Origin: Thalassiosira profunda
Lineage: Eukaryota > Bacillariophyta > Thalassiosirophyceae > Thalassiosirales > Thalassiosiraceae
Assembly: GCA_036939355.1 (NCBI GenBank)
Contig: JALLAP010000477.1
Coordinates: 1-12,555 of the forward strand
Length of the DNA stretch: 12,555 nt
Direction of reading: 5' to 3'
Below, piece by piece: positions 1 to 6,850 of this stretch. The notes under the pieces are model-generated. The model saw only the letters and a program-made list of their open reading frames with translations. It was not told the origin of the DNA and did not search any database. The translations under genes and the position numbers were made by a program. The first letter of the stretch is position 1; each line of letters starts with the position of its first letter.

Positions 1-16
1 GACGCTCTTCCGATCT
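1..16. other. Illumina adapter remnant
   Basis: The first 16 bases, GACGCTCTTCCGATCT, are identical to the 3' end of the Illumina read-1 adapter. Read on the minus strand they are AGATCGGAAGAGCGTC, attached directly after the phosphatase codons for HMVQ. This is library sequence, not genome. The contig end is an artefact, and the phosphatase gene is cut by it. Confidence 0.95.
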
Positions 17-2502
17 CTTGTACCATATGAAGTAGCTTCTTCCGTTCTTGAGCCATTTCACCCCATTGTTCGTAATAGGTTCCATCGGGAGTGTCTGGAC
101 CTTCTCCTAGAAGTGCGTTTGCTGCGTCAAACTCCCCCGTACTCTCGTCGTTGGCACACAAATTAGCCTTGCCCGATTGGTAGGTGGGGGGAAGCACCTG
201 AATGCCACTGCCAATGACTTTGATCTCCGACGGCCGACTTAGTTCGGCTTCTAGCCACGACCACTGATCCGGGCCGAGCATTGTCTGATAGTCGAAGCAC
301 AATGTTAGCGTACGAGTTATTTTCCTGATCACTGCGAGCGATAGAAATGGCTTTCAATGAGCACAGACGGCTTACCGAAGCATCCCCCTCGCAGACTCCA
401 TGGGATGGTTTTGTGGGCGACCGGTGATCTACAAAGAGATTGCTGTTAGAATGCTATCAAGAGTCAGTTACAAGAGGCTCCAACGACTCACATCGAGCAT
501 CCAAGGTGATGAGATGGATGCCAGGGTCGCCAGCGGGATTAGCAGGATTCTGAAACGTGAAGGAGTGGTAGACTCCCTCCCTCTGATCCACGCCGTCAGG
601 ATAGCGTGGGTCGTCAGCAGGAAGGTTGAAGTGATACGCGAACTCGGCCTGGCTTTGAGCTTTGCATGGGTAGTACTTCCCGTCGTTATTCTGGCCAAGA
701 TCGTGGTCATCCCAAGTTCCTGTGGGTTAAAGGAGCGCAGGCGTCAGTCGACGACATCGAAGGTGCGCAAAGCAAAGCTGAGCCAGATAGACTCACCCGT
801 TGTGGGAATCTTTGGATGGCCAGCCGGACCCGCGCCGCTGTAGTGCTGGTCGCACCTTGCTGCAGTATATCGCGATCGCATGGTCTCCATGTTCGTCGTA
901 TCGAGATACGCATTGTCGCCCAGCCAGACGAAGACGCAATCGTTAACGTTGGGATTGGCATCGCTCGCGCACCTGGCTCGAAGATCGGCCCACAGCTTGT
1001 CGTTGATCTGATTTCCAGGCTGGTAGCACGATGAGAAGAAGACCTTGCTCACCGGCAAATCATCTGTGGGAGGTTGGTGTTGGCAAGATTCGTAGTCGCT
1101 GTAGGATGCCGGGCACGTATCCCCTTCCACTGTGAACGCTGGAAACGGCGAGCAAAGGACACTTAGAGCACTATGCTTTGCGCCATATCAAACCATCGTA
1201 TCGAAACGACTCACCTGCGCTCGCGGCGATGGTATCATAAGGTGCCGTGACATCCCTCACGATAAACACCCTCCATGACCCCGGGTCTAGGGGCCAAGAC
1301 TGAGTACCGCTCTCGTCGGGGGCACTGTCGTCGAACGTCACCGTGCCGGAACTACCAGGAATCGCGCCAGTGACACTCTGATCCAATGTTGCGACGTAGA
1401 GCCACATCGTTGAGCCGCCAGGGAGGCTGGTGTGTGTCGATGATGAATGTTGAGTAAGATGAGCAGGGCCGCATACAATTCACATCTTTGATACGCACAT
1501 TCCACTTCCGACGCCATCGTACGACGATGGGTAGATCGCGAGCCAATCTCCGGGACTAGGATCGTCAGTGTTGTAATCCCAGTTGATGGCAATCGCTTCT
1601 CCCGACTGATACGATGTTTTGTCGGTGCCGACGTAGGCCACTGTGTTGACCGGGTTTGCGGTTGTTGTCGCGGGCGTGGTGATGACAGGTGCCTCGACCG
1701 TGAACTCATTGGTGACTGCAATTGTATCATAGGGTGCGCTGGCAGCGGCGCCGTCACGGACGATGAATGCGCGGTACGATCCGGGGTCCAGCGGCCACGC
1801 GTCGCCCTGTGATTCGTCCGGCAGTTCCCCGTCGAACGTCACCATGCCGGCGCTGCCGGGGATCTCGCCGCTGGAAACCTGGCTCATTGTGGAGAGGAAG
1901 ACCCACATGGTCGATCCGGACGGGAGGACGTCGCACCCGATTTCACTGTAGGTGGACGGGTAGACCGCCAGCCAGTCGCCTGCGCGCGCCTCGCCAGTTC
2001 CGTAGGCCCAGTCGAAGCGGATCGCGTCGCCCACCTGATAGATGGCGCTGTCCCTCGCGAGAGTCGAGGAGAAGGGCCCGGCGCAGGCAACGGGGGTTGG
2101 GCTGGAGCACTTTCCTGGAGCGCGATAACGAACGGCGAGTGTTGCATAAGATGTGAGTAGAACAACGCTGCGCGAGGTGTGCTCGAAGGGAGCCGCCAAT
2201 TGCCCCCCTGTCGTTGACGAATCATCCAACGCAAACGCATGCGGGGCGACGTCACACCCGCGGTCAGAAGAGCGCACACACGAGCGTAGCAACTCACCCG
2301 CGTCCCAAACGCAGCCGGCGGCGTCTTTGCAATCGCCCCCCTTGGTGATCGAGGAACAGTCGACGAGGGCCCGGGCGCCGCCGCCCCGTCCGCCGCGCAG
2401 CCCCTCCGCCCCTTTGATGGGCGCTCGGGCGGCGGCGGAGGCCGGAAGAAGCCCGCCGAGGAAGAGGGCCGCGGCGCCCGCCAACCGGCCGGTGGGGACC
2501 AT
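17..2502 (-). CDS. Secreted PhoD-like metallophosphatase with two SKICH-like domains, partial
   Basis: This is a probable phosphodiesterase/alkaline phosphatase of the PhoD family. The exons, read on the minus strand, are 2502-2298, 2114-1499, 1426-1215, 1138-797, 719-492, 428-376 and 284-17. All introns are GT-AG and the phases agree, giving 641 visible codons. Residues 1-24 are a hydrophobic signal peptide (MVPTGRLAGAAALFLGGLL). A small Cys-rich segment lies at 48-80, followed by two similar beta-sandwich repeats at about 92-209 and 236-349. The catalytic domain starts near 375. It has SSC at 380-382, GDNAY at 418-422, TWDDHD at 460-465, LDARYHRSP near 530-538, and MLGPDQWSWLEAEL after the last intron. 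Cys382, Asp419 and Tyr422 match the Cys and Asp-x-x-Tyr metal ligands known for PhoD. The C-terminal His ligands are missing because the contig ends. The frame stays open upstream to an ATG at 2676, but 2502 is preferred because it begins the signal peptide. The enzyme is probably extracellular or vacuolar; its substrate is unknown. Confidence 0.88.
1125..1614 (-). repeat. SKICH-like domain copy 2, split by two introns
   Basis: Residues 236-349 repeat copy 1 almost motif for motif: YQSGEAIAINWDY, GDWLAIYPSSY, GGSTMWLYV, GTVTFDDSAPDES, WPLDPGSWRVFIVRD, APYDTIA and AFTVE. Introns at 1427-1498 and 1139-1214 interrupt this copy, but neither site has an intron in copy 1. The alignment to copy 1 also fixes the splice sites: exon end GGAAT joins C at 1426, giving the ILPGGSTMW stretch that matches VLPSGSTMW. 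Confidence 0.75.
1693..2046 (-). repeat. SKICH-like domain copy 1 in the phosphatase gene
   Basis: Residues 93-209 contain YQVGDAIRFDW, GDWLAVYPS, GSTMWVF, GMVTFDGELPDES, WPLDPGSYRAFIVRD and APYDTIA, ending in EFTVE. The DW-x-AVYP core and the final Arg-rich strand resemble SKICH or Ig-like beta-sandwich domains. The copy is encoded without an intron and is clearly related to copy 2 at 1125-1614. Confidence 0.75.
2115..2297 (-). other. In-frame, stop-free intron in the phosphatase gene
   Basis: The donor is G|GTGAGTTG (GT at 2297-2296) and the acceptor is GCGCTCCAG|GA (exon resumes at 2114). Splicing joins CVWDAG directly to KCSSPTP. The segment is 183 bp, exactly 61 codons with no stop, so an unspliced transcript would also be translatable. 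The other introns of the gene are 63-91 bp. I prefer splicing because of the consensus donor, but retention cannot be excluded. Confidence 0.65.
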
Positions 2503-3003
2503 GATGTATGCTTGGAGCGCTTGAGCTCGAACCAATTGTGAGAGGGCAGCGGTTGCGGCCTGCTTTGCAGCGCGCGCGGCGGTCCAGGAGCGAGAAGGTC
2601 CGGTCAGAGCCGTTCGGATTTCGGTGTGCCTATCATTGCTGTCATCAAGGACAAAACGCAATTGTCTGACTGGCATTTGGAAAAGCTTACGTACGTATGT
2701 TCATGTATGTAGTATCGTAGATACGTGCTACACGCTTTATTATGTAGAAACTACTCTCTAGAGGCTCAACCCGGTTGGGGCGGGGCAAGCAAGGCCGCGC
2801 AGTAAATTGATGAAGCTGGGGGGAGGGTGAAAAATGTCCCACAGCGCTGTGGCTGGGACAGGTGTAAAAACAGAGGGCCAACCGTGTCCTTCTTAAAGGA
2901 GCTACCCACTCCTCCTGCATTGTGCTTGCAGTTTTGCAACTCCATTCATTGTTACACGAGAGAGAAGAAACCCACCAACACCTCTCATTCGCAATTTTCC
3001 CCG
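2503..3003. promoter_or_regulatory. Spacer: carrier 3' region and phosphatase promoter
   Basis: This 501-bp stretch lies between two minus-strand genes, so it must hold the carrier's 3' end and the phosphatase promoter. An AATAAA on the minus strand (plus TTTATT, 2736-2741) could be a poly(A) signal for the carrier or an AT-rich promoter element. A small inverted repeat, GTATC-GTA-GATAC, sits at 2712-2724 within an AT-rich patch from 2690 to 2750. No convincing gene is seen. Confidence 0.4.
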
Positions 3004-3927
3004 CTATCTCGGCGATCCGGACATCAAGACGGATCGGTACGATTCGTACGCGCCAAAGAAAACAAAGCCGCCGATGGATATCCACATCACCCTCGGTTGT
3101 ATCCCACTGAACAAAACTGCGCTTCCCTCCTCATTCATCAGTCGCTGCACCACATCCCTCGCTCCCTTGTAGGGCACCCCATTCTTGTCCGATCCGAGCA
3201 TCAACCTCGTTTTGATGACATCCAAGGGAGTGGTGAAGGCCGCGGCGATTCCACCGCCCAGCGATCCACACGCCGCCGCTTGCAACGGACTCGTGTCGCG
3301 ACCCTGCGCCCTCGCCCACTCCACCTTGAAACGCTCGTACAACGGAAATTGGATAAACGCGAAGGGCACCTCCCGCATCAGCGTGATGCCGTACCCGCGG
3401 TACAGTCCCCCGAAGACGCCCGAGGCGAAGGCCCTCCCGTCCTTTTCGGCCAGCACCAATTGCAACGTGGACGTCACCGTCGACGATCCCGCCGCATTGG
3501 TCTGCATCTTTGATTTGACCACCTCGGTCGGCACCCGGACCAAGCACGCGGCCGCCTCCCCAATCGACGCCGCGAGCATGTGCGTCAGCGCCGGGGACGA
3601 CGCCTCTCCCAGATACGAACGCTGTATATTTGCAAGTTTCGGCTTCATCGTCTCGTACGTGCCAAAAAAGAGCGCCGCGCCGGGCGAGCTCCCCGCCGCC
3701 GCGGCGAGGACGCCGCGGTACACCCCTCGAAATCCCCCGGCGGCGACGAAGCCGTGGGGCGATTGGAGGCGCGTTTTGAGGGTGTCGATGGGGAAGAGGG
3801 CGAGATCGACGGTGGTGCCCGCGAGGCCGCCGGCGACCAGGCTGGTGAGGAAGGGGGTGTGCCGCTCATGGGAAGGGATGGTGGCCGCGTCGGCCTCGCA
3901 GATTGAGGCAGCCTCGTCGGATGCCAT
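3004..3927 (-). CDS. Mitochondrial S-adenosylmethionine carrier (SLC25A26/Pet8 type)
   Basis: This 307-residue intronless protein has the normal length and three-fold repeat of the mitochondrial carrier family. The signature motifs are FPIDTLKTRLQ (45-55), VPTEVVKSKMQ (132-142) and TPLDVIKTRLM (233-243). The first half, VAGGLAGTTVDLALFPIDT followed by FRGVYRGV and GSSPGAALFFGTYE, is characteristic of the SAM carrier subgroup, as are VRVPTEVVK and PFAFIQFPLYE. In that subgroup the protein exchanges cytosolic SAM for matrix S-adenosylhomocysteine across the inner membrane, supplying methylation and lipoate or biotin chemistry. The ATG at 3927 sits in a good ACCATGG context just before the first repeat. 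The gene is divergent from the lyase-hydratase gene, with 254 bp between start codons. Substrate assignment rests on subgroup motifs only. Confidence 0.9.
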   Translation of the reverse strand: MASDEAASICEADAATIPSHERHTPFLTSLVAGGLAGTTVDLALFPIDTLKTRLQSPHGFVAAGGFRGVYRGVLAAAAGSSPGAALFFGTYETMKPKLANIQRSYLGEASSPALTHMLAASIGEAAACLVRVPTEVVKSKMQTNAAGSSTVTSTLQLVLAEKDGRAFASGVFGGLYRGYGITLMREVPFAFIQFPLYERFKVEWARAQGRDTSPLQAAACGSLGGGIAAAFTTPLDVIKTRLMLGSDKNGVPYKGARDVVQRLMNEEGSAVLFSGIQPRVMWISIGGFVFFGAYESYRSVLMSGSPR

Positions 3928-4181
3928 GGTTCAGGTGCACAATACATTATAGTAGATAGTGTGAAAGCTGCGCGCAGCACGCCGAAAGATTCTACGGTAG
4001 GAATTCAAAGATATTCAACGTAGGAATAGTACCGATATTTGCTAGCTTTGACGCTAGCTTTTGGGCTGACGCCCTCATCCGCCCGTCGCTTCAGAACAGA
4101 ACAACAATGCGGTGTCACGCTACGATACCAACCTGGCCGCAGTGGCCCTCATAAATCGAACCAACTACTCTCGATAACACC
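3928..4181. promoter_or_regulatory. Divergent (bidirectional) promoter region
   Basis: The 254 bp between the carrier start and the lyase-hydratase start must drive both genes. It contains short direct repeats: GTAGGAAT at 3997-4004 and 4020-4027, ATTCAA at 4003-4008 and 4013-4018, and GCTAGCTTT at 4041-4049 and 4053-4061. A GGGC-TGAC-GCCC inverted repeat lies at 4063-4074. TATAAT on the minus strand (3946-3951) and ATAAAT on the plus strand (4151-4156) are weak TATA-like candidates very near the start codons. No factor can be assigned. Confidence 0.5.
4041..4062. repeat. Tandem GCTAGCTTT pair
   Basis: GCTAGCTTT occurs at 4041-4049 and again at 4053-4061, a 12-bp period inside the divergent promoter. 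The spacing of about one helical turn would suit paired binding by a regulator, but this is speculative. Confidence 0.5.
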
Positions 4182-5762
4182 ATGACGTCCTCGTACGTTC
4201 TCCTGGCCCGGCTGGTTGCGCGTCCTCGAGTCGGCGGCCCTCGGCGCCAGTTCTCCGCCACCTCCGCTGCAGCGGCCGACGGCAGCAGCGCCCCCCGCCT
4301 CCGCCGCTCCGTCCACTTCGTGCCGGCCGACAACGAGAAATTCTTGGCCAAGTCCCTCTCCCTCGGCGCCGACACCATCGTCCTCGACCTGGAAGACTCG
4401 GTCAAGGACAAGGCGGCGGGGAGGAAGAAGTTGCGCTCGTTTTTGGATGGGAGTGGCGCGTCGCCCGGCAGGGAGAGGACAGAGGTGATGGTGAGGATCA
4501 ACCCACTCTCCGGCAGCGAGGATTGGAGGGAGGATGTGGAGGCCGGATTTGCGGGAGCGGATGGGTTCATGGTGCCGAAGGTCGAATCGGGGGAGGAGTT
4601 GCGGATGTTGGACGAGATACTGACCGACATGGAACAACGCGCTGCTCACTCTACACGAAGTGCGCCAAAGGTGTTGCTGCCAATTGCAACGGAAACGCCA
4701 GCCGCGGTGCTCAACATTGCAGAAATTGCCAAGGGCCCCCGCGTCGCCGCCATAACGTGGGGGTGCGAGGATCTCTCCGCGGAGATGGGATCCTTCGGTA
4801 CGAGAAACACCGATGGAGGATATCTGGATATCTTTCGACATTGCCAGAGCATGTGCCTTCTAGCTGCAAAGGCGGCGAACGTCCAGGCCATCGATGGCAT
4901 CTATCAGAATGTGAGGGACATGGCTGGATTTGAGAAGGAGGCGAATGATGCAAAATTTATGGGGTTCGATGGCAAGCTGACGTTGCACCCGGAGCAGATT
5001 TCGGCGGTGCATCGAGTGTTTGAGCCGACGAACGCAGAGCTATCAGAGGCGACGGAGATCGTGCGTATGTGGGATGGAAGCGGTGGAAAGGGATCGCTGG
5101 AATACAAGGGGCAGATGATTGATTTGCCGCATTATGTGAGGGCAAAGAAGGTGATGGCCAGGAGCACTGGGGATGGCGTGCAAAGCAGTGAGAGCCCATC
5201 AAGAGATGCAACAACATCCGTGAATGGGACAAAGCCAACGAGCAGCACCGAGGACGAGGGAGACATATTTCCACGAGTCTACCTCGGTAAATACTTTGAG
5301 GAGCTGGAACCGGGGCTGAAGATCCGGCATTTCTTGACACGCACAGTCACCGAGGCTGATAACGTCTTCTTCACCTGCATGACGCTCAATCCAGCCCCAA
5401 TCCACTTGGACCACGAATTGTCCAAGGGAAACGCCAATGCGCTGGGATCAAATGCAGGAGAAGGGAAACCACTCTTCAACTCAATGTTCACACTCGCCCT
5501 TCTGGTAGGAATGACCGTGCCCGAGTCTACTCACGGCACCACCGTGGCAAATCTCGGCTTCTCCGAGGTGGTATTTCCGAATCCAGTGTACCCCGGAGAT
5601 ACCTTACGAGCGGAGACGGAGATTTTGGATCGAAGGGAGAGCAAGAGCCGACCGACGCAGGGAATCGTGACGTTGCAGCATTTGGCATACAATCAGCGGG
5701 GCGAGGTGGTGTGCAAGGCAACGAGGCAGGCTCTGATGAAGAAGAGGCCGAGCATCAAGTAG
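4182..5762 (+). CDS. Mitochondrial CitE-type acyl-CoA lyase fused to a MaoC-type hydratase
   Basis: This is a 526-residue intronless fusion. Residues 1-30 form a mitochondrial presequence rich in Arg and Ser, ending in RRQFSATS. Residues 40-328 are a HpcH/HpaI-CitE TIM barrel: [21 protein letters not shown] (68-74), MVRIN with the CoA-binding Arg (105), PKVES with Glu135, [11 protein letters not shown] (193-203) with acidic metal ligands, and [13 protein letters not shown] (261-273). A Ser/Thr/Glu-rich linker covers 329-362. Residues 363-520 are a single MaoC hot-dog: [14 protein letters not shown] with Asp393, and [11 protein letters not shown] with His408 as the catalytic dyad, then [13 protein letters not shown]. 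By family, one half hydrates an enoyl-CoA such as itaconyl- or mesaconyl-CoA. The other cleaves the product, (S)-citramalyl-CoA or beta-methylmalyl-CoA, to acetyl-CoA plus pyruvate, or propionyl-CoA plus glyoxylate. Which substrate pair is used cannot be read from the sequence. The ATG at 4182 is chosen because it begins the presequence. Confidence 0.93.
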   Translation: MTSSYVLLARLVARPRVGGPRRQFSATSAAAADGSSAPRLRRSVHFVPADNEKFLAKSLSLGADTIVLDLEDSVKDKAAGRKKLRSFLDGSGASPGRERTEVMVRINPLSGSEDWREDVEAGFAGADGFMVPKVESGEELRMLDEILTDMEQRAAHSTRSAPKVLLPIATETPAAVLNIAEIAKGPRVAAITWGCEDLSAEMGSFGTRNTDGGYLDIFRHCQSMCLLAAKAANVQAIDGIYQNVRDMAGFEKEANDAKFMGFDGKLTLHPEQISAVHRVFEPTNAELSEATEIVRMWDGSGGKGSLEYKGQMIDLPHYVRAKKVMARSTGDGVQSSESPSRDATTSVNGTKPTSSTEDEGDIFPRVYLGKYFEELEPGLKIRHFLTRTVTEADNVFFTCMTLNPAPIHLDHELSKGNANALGSNAGEGKPLFNSMFTLALLVGMTVPESTHGTTVANLGFSEVVFPNPVYPGDTLRAETEILDRRESKSRPTQGIVTLQHLAYNQRGEVVCKATRQALMKKRPSIK

Positions 5763-5963
5763 AGCGACGTGAAATGAGCGAGAACGATACTGGCTAAAAG
5801 GCTAGGTGTGGGCAAATCTCTGTCCACTGTCCAATACCTACCTATCAAGTTTCTTCTTTTTTGCTGGGACTCAAGCCTGGAAAACGACCCTGCGGGCGGG
5901 CCTCGTCAGAAACGGCAAGTGTTCATCTGTGAGAAAGAAGGTTCGGTGTCCTCAATATCCTCA

Positions 5964-6515
5964 ATGTCGAGGAAACGGAACCAAGGAAGAGCGAGGAAGC
6001 TCGAGGCGGCGAGGAAGCTCGAGGCGGCTAATAGAGCAAATTTAAAGAAGATAGAGGAAAGCGTTGATGTCTCTGATGATTACTTGCAAGGTCTGACATG
6101 CACGCACGCGGACCATTGTGCCGTTAGGACAAGGGCCAGCACAGAGTTCAGAGAATCTCTGGAAATGTCCTTTTATGCAAGGCGTGTCGAGAACGAGAAC
6201 ATCCTCCGAGCCTTGATTGAATCGTTCAGGCATGCAGATAAACGGTTCCCTGGCTTCTTGAAAGATCAGAGCGGGTGCCAATACTTGAAAGCATTGTACC
6301 TCACGCTTGGCTGCGAAACGATCATCAACCCAACCGAGCATGCTTGCAAAAGCCCGGCAGACGTTTCTGAAACTCTGTGGCTGCATGCCGGTGTCATTAT
6401 CCTGCTTGATGAAAACGAAAGGCGCTCGAGTGATACAGGCAGCGCCATCAGGCTCAAGATGAAATTGGATGACTTGGTGGGGGAAAGAATCTTATTTCTT
6501 GCAGTACCAGTCTAA
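5964..6515 (+). pseudogene. MYND-family protein, N-terminal part (gene interrupted)
   Basis: The reading frame gives 183 residues from MSRKRNQGRARKLEAARK. Next come a basic or charged helix with a tandem repeat (KLEAARKLEAA), a CTHADHC Cys/His cluster, and helical segments including ENENILRALIESFRHADKRF, a CQYLKALYLTLGC stretch and DVSETLWLHAGVIILLDE. It ends at LDDLVGERILFLAVPV. The start 'KRNQGRARK' and the Cys/His cluster resemble, from memory, a family common in diatoms whose members end in a pre-MYND C-x-C-L motif and a MYND finger. Both are missing here but are found about 4 kb downstream. The frame also opens at an ATG at 5808, 52 codons earlier, but 5964 matches the expected family start. 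The gene is probably either split by an insertion or has a very large intron. I cannot assign a function beyond probable protein-protein interaction. Confidence 0.5.
5993..6028 (+). repeat. Perfect 18-bp tandem duplication
   Basis: GAGGAAGCTCGAGGCGGC is present twice without interruption (5993-6010 and 6011-6028). It duplicates six codons in the basic N-terminal helix of the MYND-family protein without shifting the frame. Perfect identity suggests a recent slippage event. Confidence 0.95.
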
Positions 6516-6549
6516 AACTGGTTTGTCGGCACCTACTGGTTTGTGTCGG
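6506..6549. repeat. Short hairpin and direct repeats after the MYND N-terminal frame
   Basis: ACCAGT-CTAAA-ACTGGT (6506-6522) is a perfect 6-bp stem spanning the TAA stop of the upstream frame. ACTGGTTTGTCGG (6517-6529) is then repeated as ACTGGTTTGTGTCGG (6535-6549). The repeats lie where the interrupting element could begin. Confidence 0.6.
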
Positions 6550-6555
6550 GAGTGC

Positions 6556-6754
6556 CGCGACCCAATCTTTGAGAGGCGTTCTCGCTCAGTTGCGGCCCGA
6601 TTCGGACGCTGCCAAGCGCGCGGGCGTTGGCCCTGGCATGGGAGAGAAGGCCGCTGGCGGTGGATCGGTCCGAATCGGGGCGTTGGGCGAGCATTGAGGG
6701 CGAGATGGGCATTTGTGCACGTGTTTGGAGAGGATCGGGTCGCGACCCAATCTT
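6556..6754. repeat. 14-nt direct repeat CGCGACCCAATCTT
   Basis: Exact copies occur at 6556-6569 and 6741-6754, each followed by a (T)GAGG-like stretch and 185 bp apart. The second copy lies in a GGGTCGCGACCC palindrome at 6737-6748. Confidence 0.85.
6596..6679. repeat. 12-nt inverted repeat CCCGATTCGGAC / GTCCGAATCGGG
   Basis: The arms at 6596-6607 and 6668-6679 are perfect reverse complements separated by 60 bp. Weaker complementarity extends outwards (CTCGC...C on the left, GCGAG on the right), giving an imperfect stem of roughly 25-30 bp. Confidence 0.8.
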
Positions 6755-6850
6755 GAGGCTCCTCTTTCAAAATAATTTTAAATCTGAGTGGTATCGATTT
6801 GAATTTTCTAGCGCCCATTCGAGCTGCTGCCGAGCCGTTACAGCCCGCAG

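Larger units (their letters stand above)
6516..6850 (+). promoter_or_regulatory. Repeat-rich leader of the transposase-like gene
   Basis: This 335-bp stretch lies between the MYND N-terminal frame and the transposase-like start. It is dense in small repeats: a 14-nt direct repeat, a 12-nt inverted repeat and a 12-nt palindrome, each listed separately. An AT-rich patch (6770-6815, containing AATAATTTTAAA) precedes the start codon by about 50 bp. It could hold the element's promoter. One frame reads through as a Trp/Arg-rich peptide with a CRECRDP motif, which may be a remnant of the interrupted MYND gene. Confidence 0.4.

Noticed and set aside
341..365. A 25-bp intron in the phosphatase gene (GT at 365, AG before CCATTT)
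   Set aside because: It keeps frame, but the 91-bp intron 285-375 ending ACTATCAG joins GDAS directly to TMLGPDQW, matches the family better and has a normal length.
400..1034. Plus-strand open frames over the phosphatase exons
   Set aside because: They run antisense to spliced exons carrying TWDDHD and GDNAY, and span introns.
2503..2676. A 58-residue N-terminal extension of the phosphatase from an ATG at 2676
   Set aside because: The extension is not hydrophobic and would bury the signal peptide that begins at 2502.
3185..3952. A 255-codon plus-strand frame opposite the SAM carrier
   Set aside because: It is antisense to a full-length carrier with all three signature motifs; its product shows no recognisable domain.
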